From assembly GCA_013407085.1 (NCBI GenBank), contig JACCGJ010005981.1:1-64000 (forward strand): a DNA stretch of 64,000 bases, read 5' to 3'. The stretch comes from Atriophallophorus winterbourni (taxonomy: Eukaryota > Platyhelminthes > Trematoda > Plagiorchiida > Microphallidae). The translations under genes were made by a program, and so were the position numbers. Below the pieces are notes generated by a model. The model was not told the DNA's origin and searched no databases. It was given only the letters and a program-made list of their open reading frames with translations. Positions 33,190-44,590 of this stretch are shown here, piece by piece; positions within the stretch are counted from its first letter, which is position 1, and the number at the start of each line of letters is the position of its first letter.

Positions 33190-33570
33190 CTGTGATATCA
33201 ATGTACAAGCTAGAGTGTTAGGAGAACGATAAACGACTCCTTTTGTTGCAAATGAAGCTGTAGTTCCTATACGGCACTATGGTCTCTCACGCATACTGGC
33301 AGTCTGCTGAAAACGAAATAACAATGAGACGGAAATATGTTGGTGGAATTATAACACAATCCAACCACTGAATCTAGCAGCTATTTGATCTGAGCGAATG
33401 AGTCTATATCCAGTTAGGGCCTGCTCGGGATCATCATGCTCAGGTAAAAGCCAGGTTTCCATCACTGCAATGATCGCTGAAGCGTCTCCTTTAATCCTCC
33501 CAAGGAATTCATAGAGTTGTTTCTTAAGCTTATCGAATTAAAATATATCACATATAAAGATCCAGACGAA
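33190..33570 (-). pseudogene. LINE K endonuclease N-terminal part
   Basis: The minus strand reads DKLKKQLYEFLGRIKGDA, IIAVMETWLLPEHDDP and GYRLIRSDQIAARFSG. These are the first blocks of an AP-like endonuclease, including the metal-binding Glu in METWL. GVVYRSPNTL (about 33225-33255) is the next block. Frames change at least once. A continuation upstream of 33570 was not found. Confidence 0.7.
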
Positions 33571-33767
33571 TCAACCAACTTGAAACTCGTCAAACAAGGA
33601 CAGGCTACGGTGTGGACGTACAAATTTGTGCTCTCATACTGTTTGATCTTATTGCTCGCTTTATTGACGGATCTAGACGGTTCTCGTTCTTGCACTCCAC
33701 CGAGAGACACCGATCGATAATCGACCGCTTCGCCCAGTGTATCGACCCGATCTCGCGAAATTGTAAC

Positions 33768-35050
33768 AATGACCGACAACGTGACCTTAAACGGACCTGA
33801 CGACGAGGCATGTGAAAAGTGCAAACTTTGTCAAAAGTTTGGGAAGTCCCAGATCGCGTCAAGTTAAATGTTACTTGTGTTCAATTGCTATTCATGCGAA
33901 CTGTGAGAAGTATTTACCACCCGAATCTGTGACTCTAATTAATGATGAAAAATTACCAGGCATTTGCTATATATGTAATCCATGAAGATTGAAAGTAAAT
34001 AGTGATTTATCAAGAGCCGAAAACTCTGATTCAATTATCGAAATACGCATGTTCGCTGTAGAGACGAACCTTGAACGGCTTGAAAACACGTTAGAGTCTT
34101 TCCAAACATTTGCATGTCAGAAAGCACTGAAACCAGTTCTAAACGCAGTCCCTAACCACATTAACCGCAAGTCTTACAGGGAAGCGCTAACTACTACGGA
34201 AACGTTGATTTTTCCCGAAATCAACCAACATCTCTTCCAACAGCTCGGTACGACCGATGAGTCTGCAAATCTGACCTGCAGTCAAGTGAATGAAAGTTCT
34301 GAATTAATCGAAGGATGTGCATAAGCTTAGACCGAAGAGTTTGAACACTAAACCCCCCCAAAACAAACATTGATGATCTAACGGTAATTTGTAGTAATCT
34401 CGTTGAATCAACTTCGCCATCGCTAAAGCAACGCGAAGCAGATGACAGGAATCAATGGAATGACCTTTGCAGAAGCTTAGACATCACTGCATCACCTGCG
34501 TCGCTGACGCGATTGTTCAGACCCCCGAACTCACCTCGTGCGAACACACTCAGGTTACTGCGTGCAGTGCTCATGTCAGTCCAAGATGTAGAAAATGTGT
34601 TGCTCGCCTCATCCCTCTTAGTTGTAAACAAATCGACTGTGCGAATATTTCCGGACGTTCCTTGGGAAGAACGGCAAATTCGTCGTAATAATCCAGGACT
34701 AGCGAAAGAGGCTACAAATCGCAGAGCTGTTATATTTCATGGTGTACCCATTTCGAACGAAGTAGGATCCAGCAAACGTCTGCAACACGATTGCAGTTAA
34801 TGGAGCTTTCACAAGAGATTCTAGGTTTAAAGGGTATAATAACTACTCATGTTATGCGCCTTATACCGAAAAAATAAACGCATCAGCCTCCTCCTCTCAA
34901 AATATCATTCCGCACAGATGAGATGAAGGACTGAATACTCGAAGCGTGGTATCAATGTCGAAAATTTGCACCTCCTGAAATTCGTATTCGGGCTGTATAT
35001 GACATAAAACGCACGAACACCATTGTTCCTGAAATGACTTCGCTACCAAG
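33768..35050 (+). pseudogene. ORF1 of LINE C (PHD finger plus RNA-binding region)
   Basis: The start is ATG at 33768 (MTDNVTLNGPDDEACEKC). After one shift the finger continues as CYLCSIAIHANCEKYLPPES and ICYICNP, so the full C4HC3-like spacing is present as in D2. A coiled-coil-like stretch follows (33989-34324). The RRM-like end reads LLRAVLMSVQDVENVLLAS, IFPDVPWEERQ and VIFHGVPIS (34513-34800), matching D2's RIFPNVPWTERQ and IIHGVPEGE. The frame is broken in at least four places. Confidence 0.8.
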
Positions 35051-35079
35051 TAAATCAGATGCACCTGAGACGTGGAGCA

Positions 35080-35100
35080 GCCGACCAATTCTGGGTCGGC
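35080..35100 (+). promoter_or_regulatory. Hairpin at the ORF1/ORF2 junction of LINE C
   Basis: GCCGACC (35080-35086) and GGTCGGC (35094-35100) form a perfect 7-bp stem with a 7-nt loop. It lies at the same place as the 9-bp hairpin behind the slippery site of D2. No slippery heptamer survives directly upstream in this decayed copy. Confidence 0.55.
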
Positions 35101-35104
35101 GAAT

Positions 35105-37919
35105 CCACTACTATGAGCTCTTCATCGTCAACAAAAATCACATCTCTATCATGCTGTTACACCAATGCTCAGAGCCTTCTGGGCAAGTTTACTGAACTGT
35201 TTTCACGTGCGACCATGGCGTCTTGGGATTTGATTGCAGTGACATAAACCTGGTTGTGTAATTCTAAACACGATTCTGAACTTGAAATCCCTCATATGAT
35301 GATTTACAGAAAAGATCGAGCAACAAAAGGTGGCGGGGTCCTCCTATATTTACATGAAAGCATCAACTGCACTGTACTTCTCTCCCCGAGTTAGATGTCC
35401 CAGATACATTGTTTTGCTCTTTTGACTAACATGATAAACGTAAGTGCCTCTTAGCATTGACTTATCGACCCCCTTCTTCATCATCTGCCGCTGACCCTGT
35501 TCTTGCTAATGCAATACGTTTTGCATTGAAGCTCACATATTCACATTCGCTTCTCCTTGGTGATTTTATTGTACCGACCCTTGCAACACACATTACTGGT
35601 GACGATTCATTCAAAAGCTTCCTCCAAGAAATAATGATTTGCACCCCTCTTTACAACCATGTGCAACAACCAACGCGATTTCGATCTGAACAGAACCCCA
35701 TCTAGCCTGGACCTCATACTTACAAACGAAGAACTCATGATATAATCTTTTCCCTATACAGCTCTACTCGGATTAAGTGATCATGTTGTCATGACATTTG
35801 ATTATATTTATCAATACGAATCACCAAGGAATACTCAAAGAACGTATGCAACTGTGAACTATGACTTGCTTCGAGCTCTTGCTACTGCAAATCGATGGGA
35901 TTTCCTTGAACTCAAATCAGCTAAGGAAATCTGGGAAACGTTCTAAAGCCAACTTCGTATTATTATTGACTTATCATCTAAGGTAGAAATAATATCCAGC
36001 AAACAGCATCCGAAAAAGCCTCTCAGAAGCAGTACTCGGAAATGGATGTGTAAACGTGACAATGCCTGGTCCAAATACTTGGACGATCCTTCTGGGATAA
36101 CTTGGTTCTACTACACGTTATTGCGAAGTAAGTGTGTCCGCCTCATTAGAAAAAACAGAAAAGATTATCAAATCAGTCTTGTCGAAAAGTTCATTATAAA
36201 TCCCAAAGCATTGTATAGACACGTCAACGACCTCCGTAATGTTAAAATGGGAATACCGCCACTGGTCTCTGGTACTGGACTAGTGACGTCATTTAAAAAT
36301 TGCGCTAACGTTTTCCGACAACAATTTGCATCAGTTATCTCACAAGTGTCGACCCATAGACCTCCCTTAAACTCTGACAGCTGCAGCCTTCCAATCCTTC
36401 AGGGGGTGGAGTTCCCCCCAACGTTGTTCAAACAAAATTAATGACGATGAAGAGAACAGGCTCACCCGGTCTAGACAATATACACGCAAACGTTTTTCAC
36501 AATCTATTTTCCGAGCTGGCGATACCGACATCTGACGTATTCACGATGACGTTCGAGCAGAGCTTTGTACCAAAAACTCGGAAAACTGCCCTGATTAGTC
36601 CGATCTACAAGGGTGGTAAAAGAAAGGATCCTTTAAACTATCGCCCGATAGCGTTATCACCAGTGCTATCCAAAGTAATGGAGTCCATAATAGCTAATGC
36701 CTTACGAAATCACTTTGAGATTAATAATTTATTCTCCGAGGCACAGCATGGATTCAGGAAAAAACGATCCTGTCTGACAAACTTGCTATTAGCAAAAGAA
36801 ACTTGGTCTGAGCTACTGGATGCCGGCCACTCCGTGGACGTAATTTATATCGATTTCTCAAAAGCCTTCGATCGTGTGAATCACGAAATACTTTCGTCGA
36901 AACTACTCACCTACGGAGTACAGGGTAAACTCCATGCATGGATTAAAGAATGGTTGATATCTCGTGAGATGTACGTGAGAGTCAAAAACGAACTATCCGA
37001 GTCGATTAAAGTTGCCCGTGGTGTCCCACAAGGATCAGTCCTCGGACCGCTTTTGTTTTTAATATATATAAACGACTTGCCTACTGTATTACAGTCGTCC
37101 GTGCTTATTTTCGCTGATGACGCAAAGCTTTGGCGCAAGATAGACTCCACAGACGACACACAGAACCTGCAACGGGATCTCGATATGATTCACACTTGGT
37201 CCATAGACAACGAAATGCCCCTGAATGCTTCGAAATGCAGCCTATTGTCTCTCAACAGCAAGTCGAGCAAAGAATATTATCTTGGTCGCACTGTTATTAA
37301 ACCCGCCTCCTCCGAAAAAGATTTAGGTGTGATTATCCAATCAGACTTAGGAAACTCAATGCAATGTCGACTGGCTGCATGCAAAGCTGAAAACAACTTG
37401 GGTCTCCTTAAAGAGTCCTAGGTTCGTTTGACCCCAATATTGCCTGCAAATTGATTTCAACGTACATCCGTCCTCATCATACCGGCATGGTCCTTGGAAA
37501 AAGATATTCTGCTATTAGAAACTCCACAGCGCAGAGCGACAAAACTCGTCCTGGGACTATCAAATTATCCATACGAAACGCGACTTAAATTATTGAATTT
37601 GCATTCGGCTGAATACAGACGGAAACGAGGAGCACTAATATTCATTTGGACAGTGCTTAATCAAACAAATCATCCTTGCGGTCATTTGTTTCATCTTTTC
37701 CATAACACACATCTGCGAGGTCACCAATTAAAACTTTACCAACAGCATAGCAGGTTGAACTGCCGCAAATATGCATTTTCCGTTCGCAATGCGCAATTGT
37801 GGAACAGTTTACCTACTCATGTGGTACAATCTGGAACTGTTGTAGTTTTCAAAAAATCACTAGATATCATCATGGAAAAGTATTTTTTTATGTTTGACAA
37901 TAATCAAACAATATTTTGA
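35105..37919 (+). pseudogene. ORF2 (endonuclease and RT) of LINE C
   Basis: The endonuclease opens with SCCYTNAQSLLGKFTELFS and WDLIAVT, where a stop follows in place of the usual E. Then come TYRPPSSSSAADP and LLGDF. The linker is 36046-36441. RT is well kept at 36441-37421: YRPIALSPVLSKVMES, EAQHGFRKKRSC, VIYIDFSKAFDRVNHE, GVPQGSVLGPLLFLIYINDL and IFADDAKLW, with all catalytic Asp present. The C-terminus (37494-37919) has RRATKLVLGL and NAQLWNSLPTHVV. Breaks lie near 35245, 35945, 36440 and 37420. Confidence 0.87.
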
Positions 37920-38019
37920 TATTTTTTACCGTCCGTTCCGATGTACATTTTTGTGGGTCTTGTAAAGCATATCTTTTTACCTGCATATAACCTATGAATA
38001 AATCTATAAATAACTGAGG

Positions 38020-39360
38020 ACCCACCTCAGAAAACTACTGACGTGAAGGAAAAGCCAACACGTTCACATAATCATTCAAGGACTCGTATGTTGCAATTGC
38101 CACTCGACTGCTACGCCTCGAGTCTCTACGGGAAACGGACGCCCAACCTGCTTGCACAAGTACTAGGGATATTCAGGTAGTACCAAGTGCACCTCTTTCC
38201 GAAAGCACATGAAACCATAACCTAACAACGCTGGAAAACTTTCCGCAGTTCCAAAGGCCAATCAACACAACATACAATTCTTGGCCATTGTATGTACACA
38301 TGTGTCGGAAAGTTTATCTTTATGCTTTCATACACGCAGGCAAGATGACACGTAACAGTGGCAAGCTCTATATGAAAACCTGCAAGTTGTTGTAAACGCG
38401 GTTTCTTCGTTACGTATTTTCAAGCGCCCAAACTCGCTTCACGTGGACGCCCCACGTCTACGCCGAATTACCTGCGACACTCCGGAATACCAATTTGCCT
38501 GTGTATATTTATCATGACGTTCCATGGCATCAAAGGCAGATGCAAAAGCCTGAAGTCTATGGTTGGAAATTGGCGAACGATTAACGCAGCTCTTTAGTCC
38601 ACGGTAAGCCTGAACTTGAAAGTGATGATTTAGCTAATCTACACAATTGTCCTCAATGGCGCCATATCCAGGAACTCAACAAAATTCACGGAACTTTGAT
38701 GACGGACATGAAACGCTTTCCTAGTTCCACAAGCTACATGAAAATTACCTTTCAATCAGAAGATATTGGGTAAACCTGCTTGGCGCTTGTGGTATGAGAA
38801 CATACGCTTTGCCCTACAGATGTACATCTTCGTTTGGCAGTTGACAAACTAAAACCTCGACTGCAACCATAGGTCAAATACTGCGCATATCATTCTGTTA
38901 GCGATGTTCACATGGTCGCTTCAAAAAACTCCAAACACCTGGTTTTAGTGAAGCAAGAAAAAACTGCACACACCTCCGCAACACTGCATACTCTGCAGTA
39001 GTGCGGCTTTTCATGCTGTTACACAAATGCTGCTGGTTTCTCGAACAAACATCCAAATCTTCGTTACCGCCATTCCGTGTGCTCATATGACCTATTACTG
39101 AGACGTGGTTATCAAGCGCAGTTCGTGACGCACAACTCGCCTTTCGAAATATGGCATTAATTCGCTGTGACCGTACAAAAGGAGGAGGTGGTGTGTTGTT
39201 CTAGTATCACGAATCTATTCACGAACCATTAACTGACCCTCCATAAAGTGACTCTGAGATTCTTCAGTTCCAAATCTGACTTAAGCAAGACAGTCTTATC
39301 GAAATTGCAGTTGTTTCTAGATCTCTGTGATCATTGTGCTATGGACCAGCAATGACTGAT
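38020..39360 (+). pseudogene. LINE H, left part: ORF1 end and endonuclease start
   Basis: It is a strongly decayed relative of D2. In shifting frames I can read IFKRPNSLHVDAPRLRRI (about 38420-38475; D2 has TRLTRHPSSPHADKARLLRI), DVPWHQRQMQKPE (about 38517), then about 38760-38930 the ORF1 end. From about 39025 an endonuclease start follows, with CCYTNA, TETWLSSAVRD-like sequence near 39100 and RTKGGGGVLF near 39175. It ends near 39360, where Gypsy-I begins. LINE H resumes at about 47195. Confidence 0.65.
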
Positions 39361-39369
39361 TATTCATGA

Positions 39370-41170
39370 ACATTTTATAACACGCCATTGAATAATTAAT
39401 TGCGCAATATTCGAATATACTTCGCGATGATTTGCGTATTCTCCATGCTACTTCTGTGTTCAGTCCAGGTTTGGCAAAATTCGATTATTCAAACAAAAAA
39501 TTGGCGTCGTGAACAGCAATGTTTCATGGCAAATTCCAGTTTGGAACCTGTTGATATAATTGCGAATTCACGGGAAGTTGAAGATTATTTTGAAAGTTTA
39601 GAAATTTAGGGGTTAATACAACACACAGCTGAAAATGATGAAAGTCTGTTCATTTTTTTAATTTTGTCTGGAAATCTGCGTATACTTTAATCGAAAATTT
39701 GGCATATTCGAAATCTTCAATTCCACTTCTATTAAAAAACTAAAGGTGCTCTTATTGCAACATTTGAAACCTGTGCAATTCAAAGCAACCGAATGGGAGA
39801 AATTTTATTCAATGGTGTGGCAGTCTAGTCAAGGAATCCGTGCTATTATTCTACGGTTGTTAATTTAGACGGCGAAATGCGATTTCTGTTATTTGTTGGC
39901 AATGCAGTTAAAAATCGCCTCATTGCTGGAATTAATCACAGTGTTTGACAGAATGAGCTCTTGAAATTGCCAAAACGCTCTTACAGAAATGCTGGAGCTC
40001 ATTGTTAACAGTATCAACCTGCGCGTGTAGCAACGACCGGCTTGTCACCAGCAGGAAGTTCCGTCATGCTCAATACACATCAATGCGAAAGAGAAAATAT
40101 CAAATATCAAGCGAATTATCGTCGCGTTGCTGATAGCTTTTCAAATTCAATCGAAATAGGAAGTGTGCATCGTGCGGCAGGCTTCACTCACGCCATACTT
40201 GCCGATTCCGTCAAGACATATGTCACAAGTGCGAAATAACCGGTCATTTCCAATCTGTATGTTGAACTCTCAAAACATATTGGACTTAGGTTAGCGCTAT
40301 TAATAATGAATTTAAATCATTATCTCTAGCAGTCATAATGTGCAATTCTAGCCATATTCGTAAAACTATTTTTTGTGTTTCTAGAGCGAATCTTTACATT
40401 TTATTTTAGTTAGGAGCAGCGCTCAGTTGCTTATTACCAAGAGAGATCTAAAGAATTTTGCTCTTTCTGTGGAATTACAACCTTTTAGCCTCACAATAGG
40501 AGGAATTACCGGACATTCTATTCCTGGTGTTCGATCGTGTATTATTTCCATCCGAGATGAAAATAATACTGCTGTCTGTCAGTTAATTGTTATTAAAACC
40601 GGCTCAACTATTCTATGTTTGAAAGCAATGCAAGCTTCAAAAGTTAGGCTATCTCATTTGACATCGTCTAAATGATACATCAGAGTTGAAAGATCTCATA
40701 ATAAAATGTGTGGAATAAAATGGTTGAAGCAAATTCATTCAATTTCTCTGGAAGTAGAATAAAACCCTGTGTTTCTTGACCGCCATCTTATTCCATATTG
40801 ATTCCGTGAACCTGTTAAAAACGTTTTGAAATATCTATGTTCTAAAAGCATCATTTGAAAGGTTGTCCTCTGCTTGGGCCACACCTATTGTTACACCGTT
40901 GAAGTCTGATGGAAAGACCCCAAGGATTTGTGGTGATTATCGTTCTACATTAAATACCAGATTGTTGAAGCAAACATGCTCGAAAATTGAACTCGATGAT
41001 ATTTTAAATGAATTGACGGGATCTGAATTCTTCTCGAAGATTGATCTAAAAGATGCTTACCTACAAATACCATTGACTGATCAGTCGTCAATTTTAGCTC
41101 CCAACAACACACCGTTTATTTCGGTACATATTTTTCCCTTTGGTTTGTGCAATTCTCCTGGTATATTTAA
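39370..41170 (+). pseudogene. Gypsy-I, left part: gag, protease region, first half of RT
   Basis: Gag probably starts at the ATG of MANSSLEPVDI (39525). It continues through FLLFVGNAVKNRLIAGIN (about 39890-39945) to two CCHC zinc knuckles at about 40165-40262: CASCGRLHSRHTC and CHKCEITGHFQSVC. A protease-like segment follows (40427-40675). RT starts at 40863 with SSAWATPIVTPLKSDGKTPR, ICGDYRSTLN, FFSKIDLKDAYLQIPL and FPFGLCNSPGIF, where LINE B2 interrupts it. Two knuckles and this RT place it near the mag-type Gypsy group, unlike Gypsy-1 and Gypsy-N. No LTR was recognised. Confidence 0.75.
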
Positions 41171-41194
41171 ATGAATAAATAAATAAATTTTATT

Positions 41195-41208
41195 CTTGGG
41201 AGTCCAAG
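41195..41208 (-). promoter_or_regulatory. 3'-terminal hairpin of LINE B2
   Basis: CTTGG-GAGT-CCAAG is a 5-bp stem with a tetraloop just before the A-rich tail. It has the same stem and position as at 380-393, 9081-9094, 11670-11683, 32415-32428 and 59280-59293. It is a likely signal for the element's own RT. Confidence 0.65.
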
Positions 41209-41701
41209 GCATGTTAAACATGATCAATAATTTCCAAAAGCTCTGTACAATCAGATTATAGGATGTACATTTGCAAAAACAATTTGTTCAAGGTCATTTG
41301 TTTCAGCTGAATTTAACGTTCAATAAATATAAAGGTAACGGTTTTTAAAATTGTTTCCAGGTAATCGGTACGTGATCAGATATATTACAAAAACACAGCT
41401 ATTGCAATGAGAAGTCTAGAATGTTTTCGGCAACACTGATGATCAATGGATAAGGTCCATCAAAGACGCGCGAAGAATCTCTATTGTTGATGTTCCAAAC
41501 GTTTTCATTTTGATTGTTGTAAATAGATTGATCTTTCCTGACCATGAGCCGTTTTCTTGTCCGTTAGGCGAAGGTGGTTTATTCCACTAGTTTGAGGTCT
41601 GGGGCCAGTTTCATTTTAGTGCGGATTGAGAGTTTTGCTGTGGAGAAAAAACTCCGAAGCGAGAGAATGTTTTTTCGAACGATATGAACTTTTATTTAAT
41701 A

Positions 41702-44590
41702 TCAATAACCAGGAATGCCATTATTATATAAATCATCAGGTAGAACATTTAAATTAAGAAGATTATGAATTTTATCAACGGTAAGAAATAAAGCTAGATG
41801 TGATTTGAATTCATTTAAAGAGGTACTGAGTCTTATATATTTTGGAAGAAGATTCCACAGTTTAGCATATTTAGTCAAGAAGAAATTGTTCCTTACTTTA
41901 GTACGAAACCTTGGTAACTTCATAGTTCTTTCACAGTTTCTCAACCTATATTTATAATCGTGCCGTATATGAATATCCGAACGTATTTCCATATTATCCG
42001 TTGACAGTATTTTGAAGAATAAGATGAGGTTATGCTTAAGTCTGCGAAACCATAGAGGATCGAGCTTCAGTTGTATACATCTTTCTCTATAGGACTGTCT
42101 GGTGGTATAGCCGATTATTGATTTTGAGAAAGAACGTTGTATCTTTTCTAAAACTATGCTATCGGTTTTATTTATATTGGTATATATTATGTTACAATAG
42201 TCAAAGATAGGAATGGTGAATAATTTATACATTTCTAGTTTACAATGAGGCTGAATTATAGATCTGTGTATAGTATTCATACTTTGTCTGGCTTTAGTAA
42301 TAAGGTGGCGTATCTGTTCGTTGAAAGTGAGCGATGAAGAATATCGAAATCCTAAATCACGCGTGCTGTCAATCATTTGAATTGCATTATTGTTAAGAAG
42401 GATTGAGTTATTTTGTATCTCGCATCTTATAGGCATAAAATTAGATTTTGCTGTTGAGAACGTTAGACCATTATTTTTTGCCCAATCTGCAAGTACAGCT
42501 AAATCATTGTTTAGTTGAGCTATATAAGTTTGTACTTGATTAGCTGGGAAAGTGATGACAACTTTCATGTCATCAGCGAATAAGAACAGTTTGCTATGCA
42601 TAATGACACTATGTATGTCATTTATATATATAAGAAATAGTAAGGGGCCTAACACGCTCCCTTGAATCACCCCACTGGGAATAGGTAGGCTGCGTGATCT
42701 ACGGCCATTAACTTCAACAGAGTAAGTGTGATCAGTAAGAAAAGAAGTTAACCAGGAAAGAAGATTACCTCCGATGCCATATGATTCAAGTTTCGATAAT
42801 AATATCTTATGAGGAACAGTATCAAATGCTTTAGTTATGTCTAGGAAGACAACTACAACTGCCAAACCTTCATCTATCGATGTAGTAATATAGTCAAGGT
42901 ATTCAAGCTGACATGTAATGCATGATCTTTTATTTAGGAAGCCATGTTGAGCTTTAGAGAAGAAACTTGGAGATAAGTGATTTAAGATAGCTTTTTTTTA
43001 TTATTTTTTCAAGTAATCTAGATAGTATTGCTGTGTGGTTAATTGGGCGATAATTTGATACCGTGTGCTTCGAGCCAGATTTATGTCTGGGTGTAACGAC
43101 AGAGTGTTTCCATTCTGAAGGGAAGATTCCAGATTCGATTGAAGTGTTAAATAAGTTCAGTAGAAGAAGTTTGAAGTCGTCACCACCCATTCTGCAAATG
43201 GCTGGTGGAATGCCTGTTATGTCTGGCTTGATACTGAACGTAGTTTGCTTGCAGACTTCTTTAATGTCATTTAGATTTATGCATATAGTATTTAATACAC
43301 TAGGTGAACGAAATGTTCTAGTCATATCTTTATAGATGGAAGTATTGTAAGTAGTATTAAAATATTTAAGAAATTCTTCGCAGATTGTAATAGGGTCTGT
43401 AATTCTTATTTCTGCCGAATTATAAGTTCGATCCTGAATAATAAAATCTACTTTGCTGGTTGAGTTTACGGATCGTGATTTAAATAACCTGCTGAGTGAT
43501 TTTAGTTTATCACAACTGTTCAGTGCTCTATTTTCTGATGCAATCAATGTGTGGTCTAGAATGAGTTTGTGGTCACTCAATAGTTCATAAGAACGTAAAC
43601 GAGCAAAGATGTCGTTATTGTTAATTGCAACTTTAGACCATTCTTTTATTTTCTTTTCCATTTTCTCGAGCCTAGTTTGTTTTATGCGTTTTCTAGAACT
43701 GCTAGCTTTATCGATTAAACTTATAATTTTCGAATGGAATGTCGAGGATATAGTTGGAAAATCATGTGAAAGAAAGAAATGAGACCAATCTTCAATCCTT
43801 ATAAGTGTTGAAAGTAAGTTCCAGTCGATGGAACGGTGAAGAGTCTTGACCTCATTGGTAGCTTTGCAAGTGCATGATAGGTGGAAGGATAAAATTTTAT
43901 GGTCCCCATTGAAAGGGGAAGGCAATATTAGTAAGTTGTTTGGATCAATATTTAGAGTAAAGACTAAGTCAAGAATGTTGTCCTTTCTAGTTGGTCTATC
44001 AATAAATTGTTTGTAACCTAGTAAGTCAAGCGTTTTCATGAAATTAGTATGGGAGCTAGCTTTACTTCGTTCGTGCCAGTTTAAATTAGGCATGTTAAAA
44101 TCACCGGCTATAAGTTTATAGCGTGCATGATGTAAAGACGTTTCGATGAAAGCTTGAGTTAATGTATTCAGATTATATGAAGTTGAGCCTGGTGGGTAGT
44201 AGATGCAGCCTATTAAGAGATCTAGTATAGGTAGTTCTATCCATAGTGAATCTTCAAGTTCTGTTAAATTCGAAGATGTTATACTATTAGCTTTAAATCT
44301 TGAATGCACATAAATAAGGCAACCACCACCTCGTTTCAGAGTGCGGTTTCTCCTAAATATCTGGTAGTTAGGTATCATGAGTTTAAAGTCAGAGTGATCA
44401 TCACGGGTCCAGGATTCAGTTATAAGAATAATATCTACAGGTTTAGAAGATAGGTAAGATTTTAGTATATGGATTTTAGGTATAATTGATCTAGCATTTA
44501 TGACCAGAAAACGAACAATATAAAGGTCAGAAGTTAAAGGATTTGGGGTGAGTGCATTAGAGAGTTTACTATGCTTAAAATTTAATTTTG
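41702..44590 (-). pseudogene. ORF2 of LINE B2 (AP endonuclease and RT)
   Basis: The endonuclease starts at about 44530 with VRFLVINARSIIPKI, then ILITESWTRDD, RGGGCLIYV, GCIYYPPGS and LIAGDFNMPNLNW. RT follows: YRPINHTAILSRLLEKII (before 43000), then after the frameshift AQHGFLNKRSC, VVFLDITKAFDTVPHKIL, GVIQGSVLGPLLFLIYIND and FLFADDMKVV, ending LWNLLPKYIRL and NGIPGY with TGA at 41702-41704. All catalytic residues are present. The frame is open into the 3' end of ORF1 but its first ATG is at 44378, inside the endonuclease. Separate initiation there would lose the first blocks, so fusion to ORF1 by -1 frameshifting is likely. Confidence 0.9.

Larger units (their letters stand above)
28770..33570 (-). 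mobile_element. LINE K: CR1-like element cut by three insertions
   Basis: The coding blocks become collinear on the minus strand once the insertions are removed. Endonuclease blocks lie at 33570-33190 and 32386-32310. RT fingers and palm A lie at 32260-32063 and 31947-31736. RT catalytic blocks and the C-terminus lie at 29736-28800. The inserts are a LINE tail (32387-33110), a 113-bp unit (31948-32062) and LINE L (29737-31735). Every block is broken by stops and shifts, so this is an old element. Confidence 0.75.
33600..38010 (+). mobile_element. LINE C: CR1-like element with ORF1 and ORF2, decayed
   Basis: This plus-strand LINE has the same plan as D2: ORF1 with PHD-type finger from about 33768, ORF1 RRM-like part to about 35040, endonuclease from about 35110, RT, C-terminus to 37919 and a short 3' UTR ending about 38010 in AATAAATCTATAAATAA. 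Proteins are clearly related to D2 but diverged. Many stops and frameshifts are present. Confidence 0.85.

Noticed and set aside
33517..33720. Frame with a hydrophobic segment before LINE C
   Set aside because: It overlaps the minus-strand endonuclease of LINE K and the 5' UTR of LINE C; no motif.
34897..35088. Minus-strand 63-codon frame near the LINE C junction
   Set aside because: Shadow of the ORF1 end of LINE C; no motif.
43063..43335. Plus-strand 90-codon frame
   Set aside because: Antisense shadow of the B2 ORF2; the minus-strand protein has clear RT motifs.
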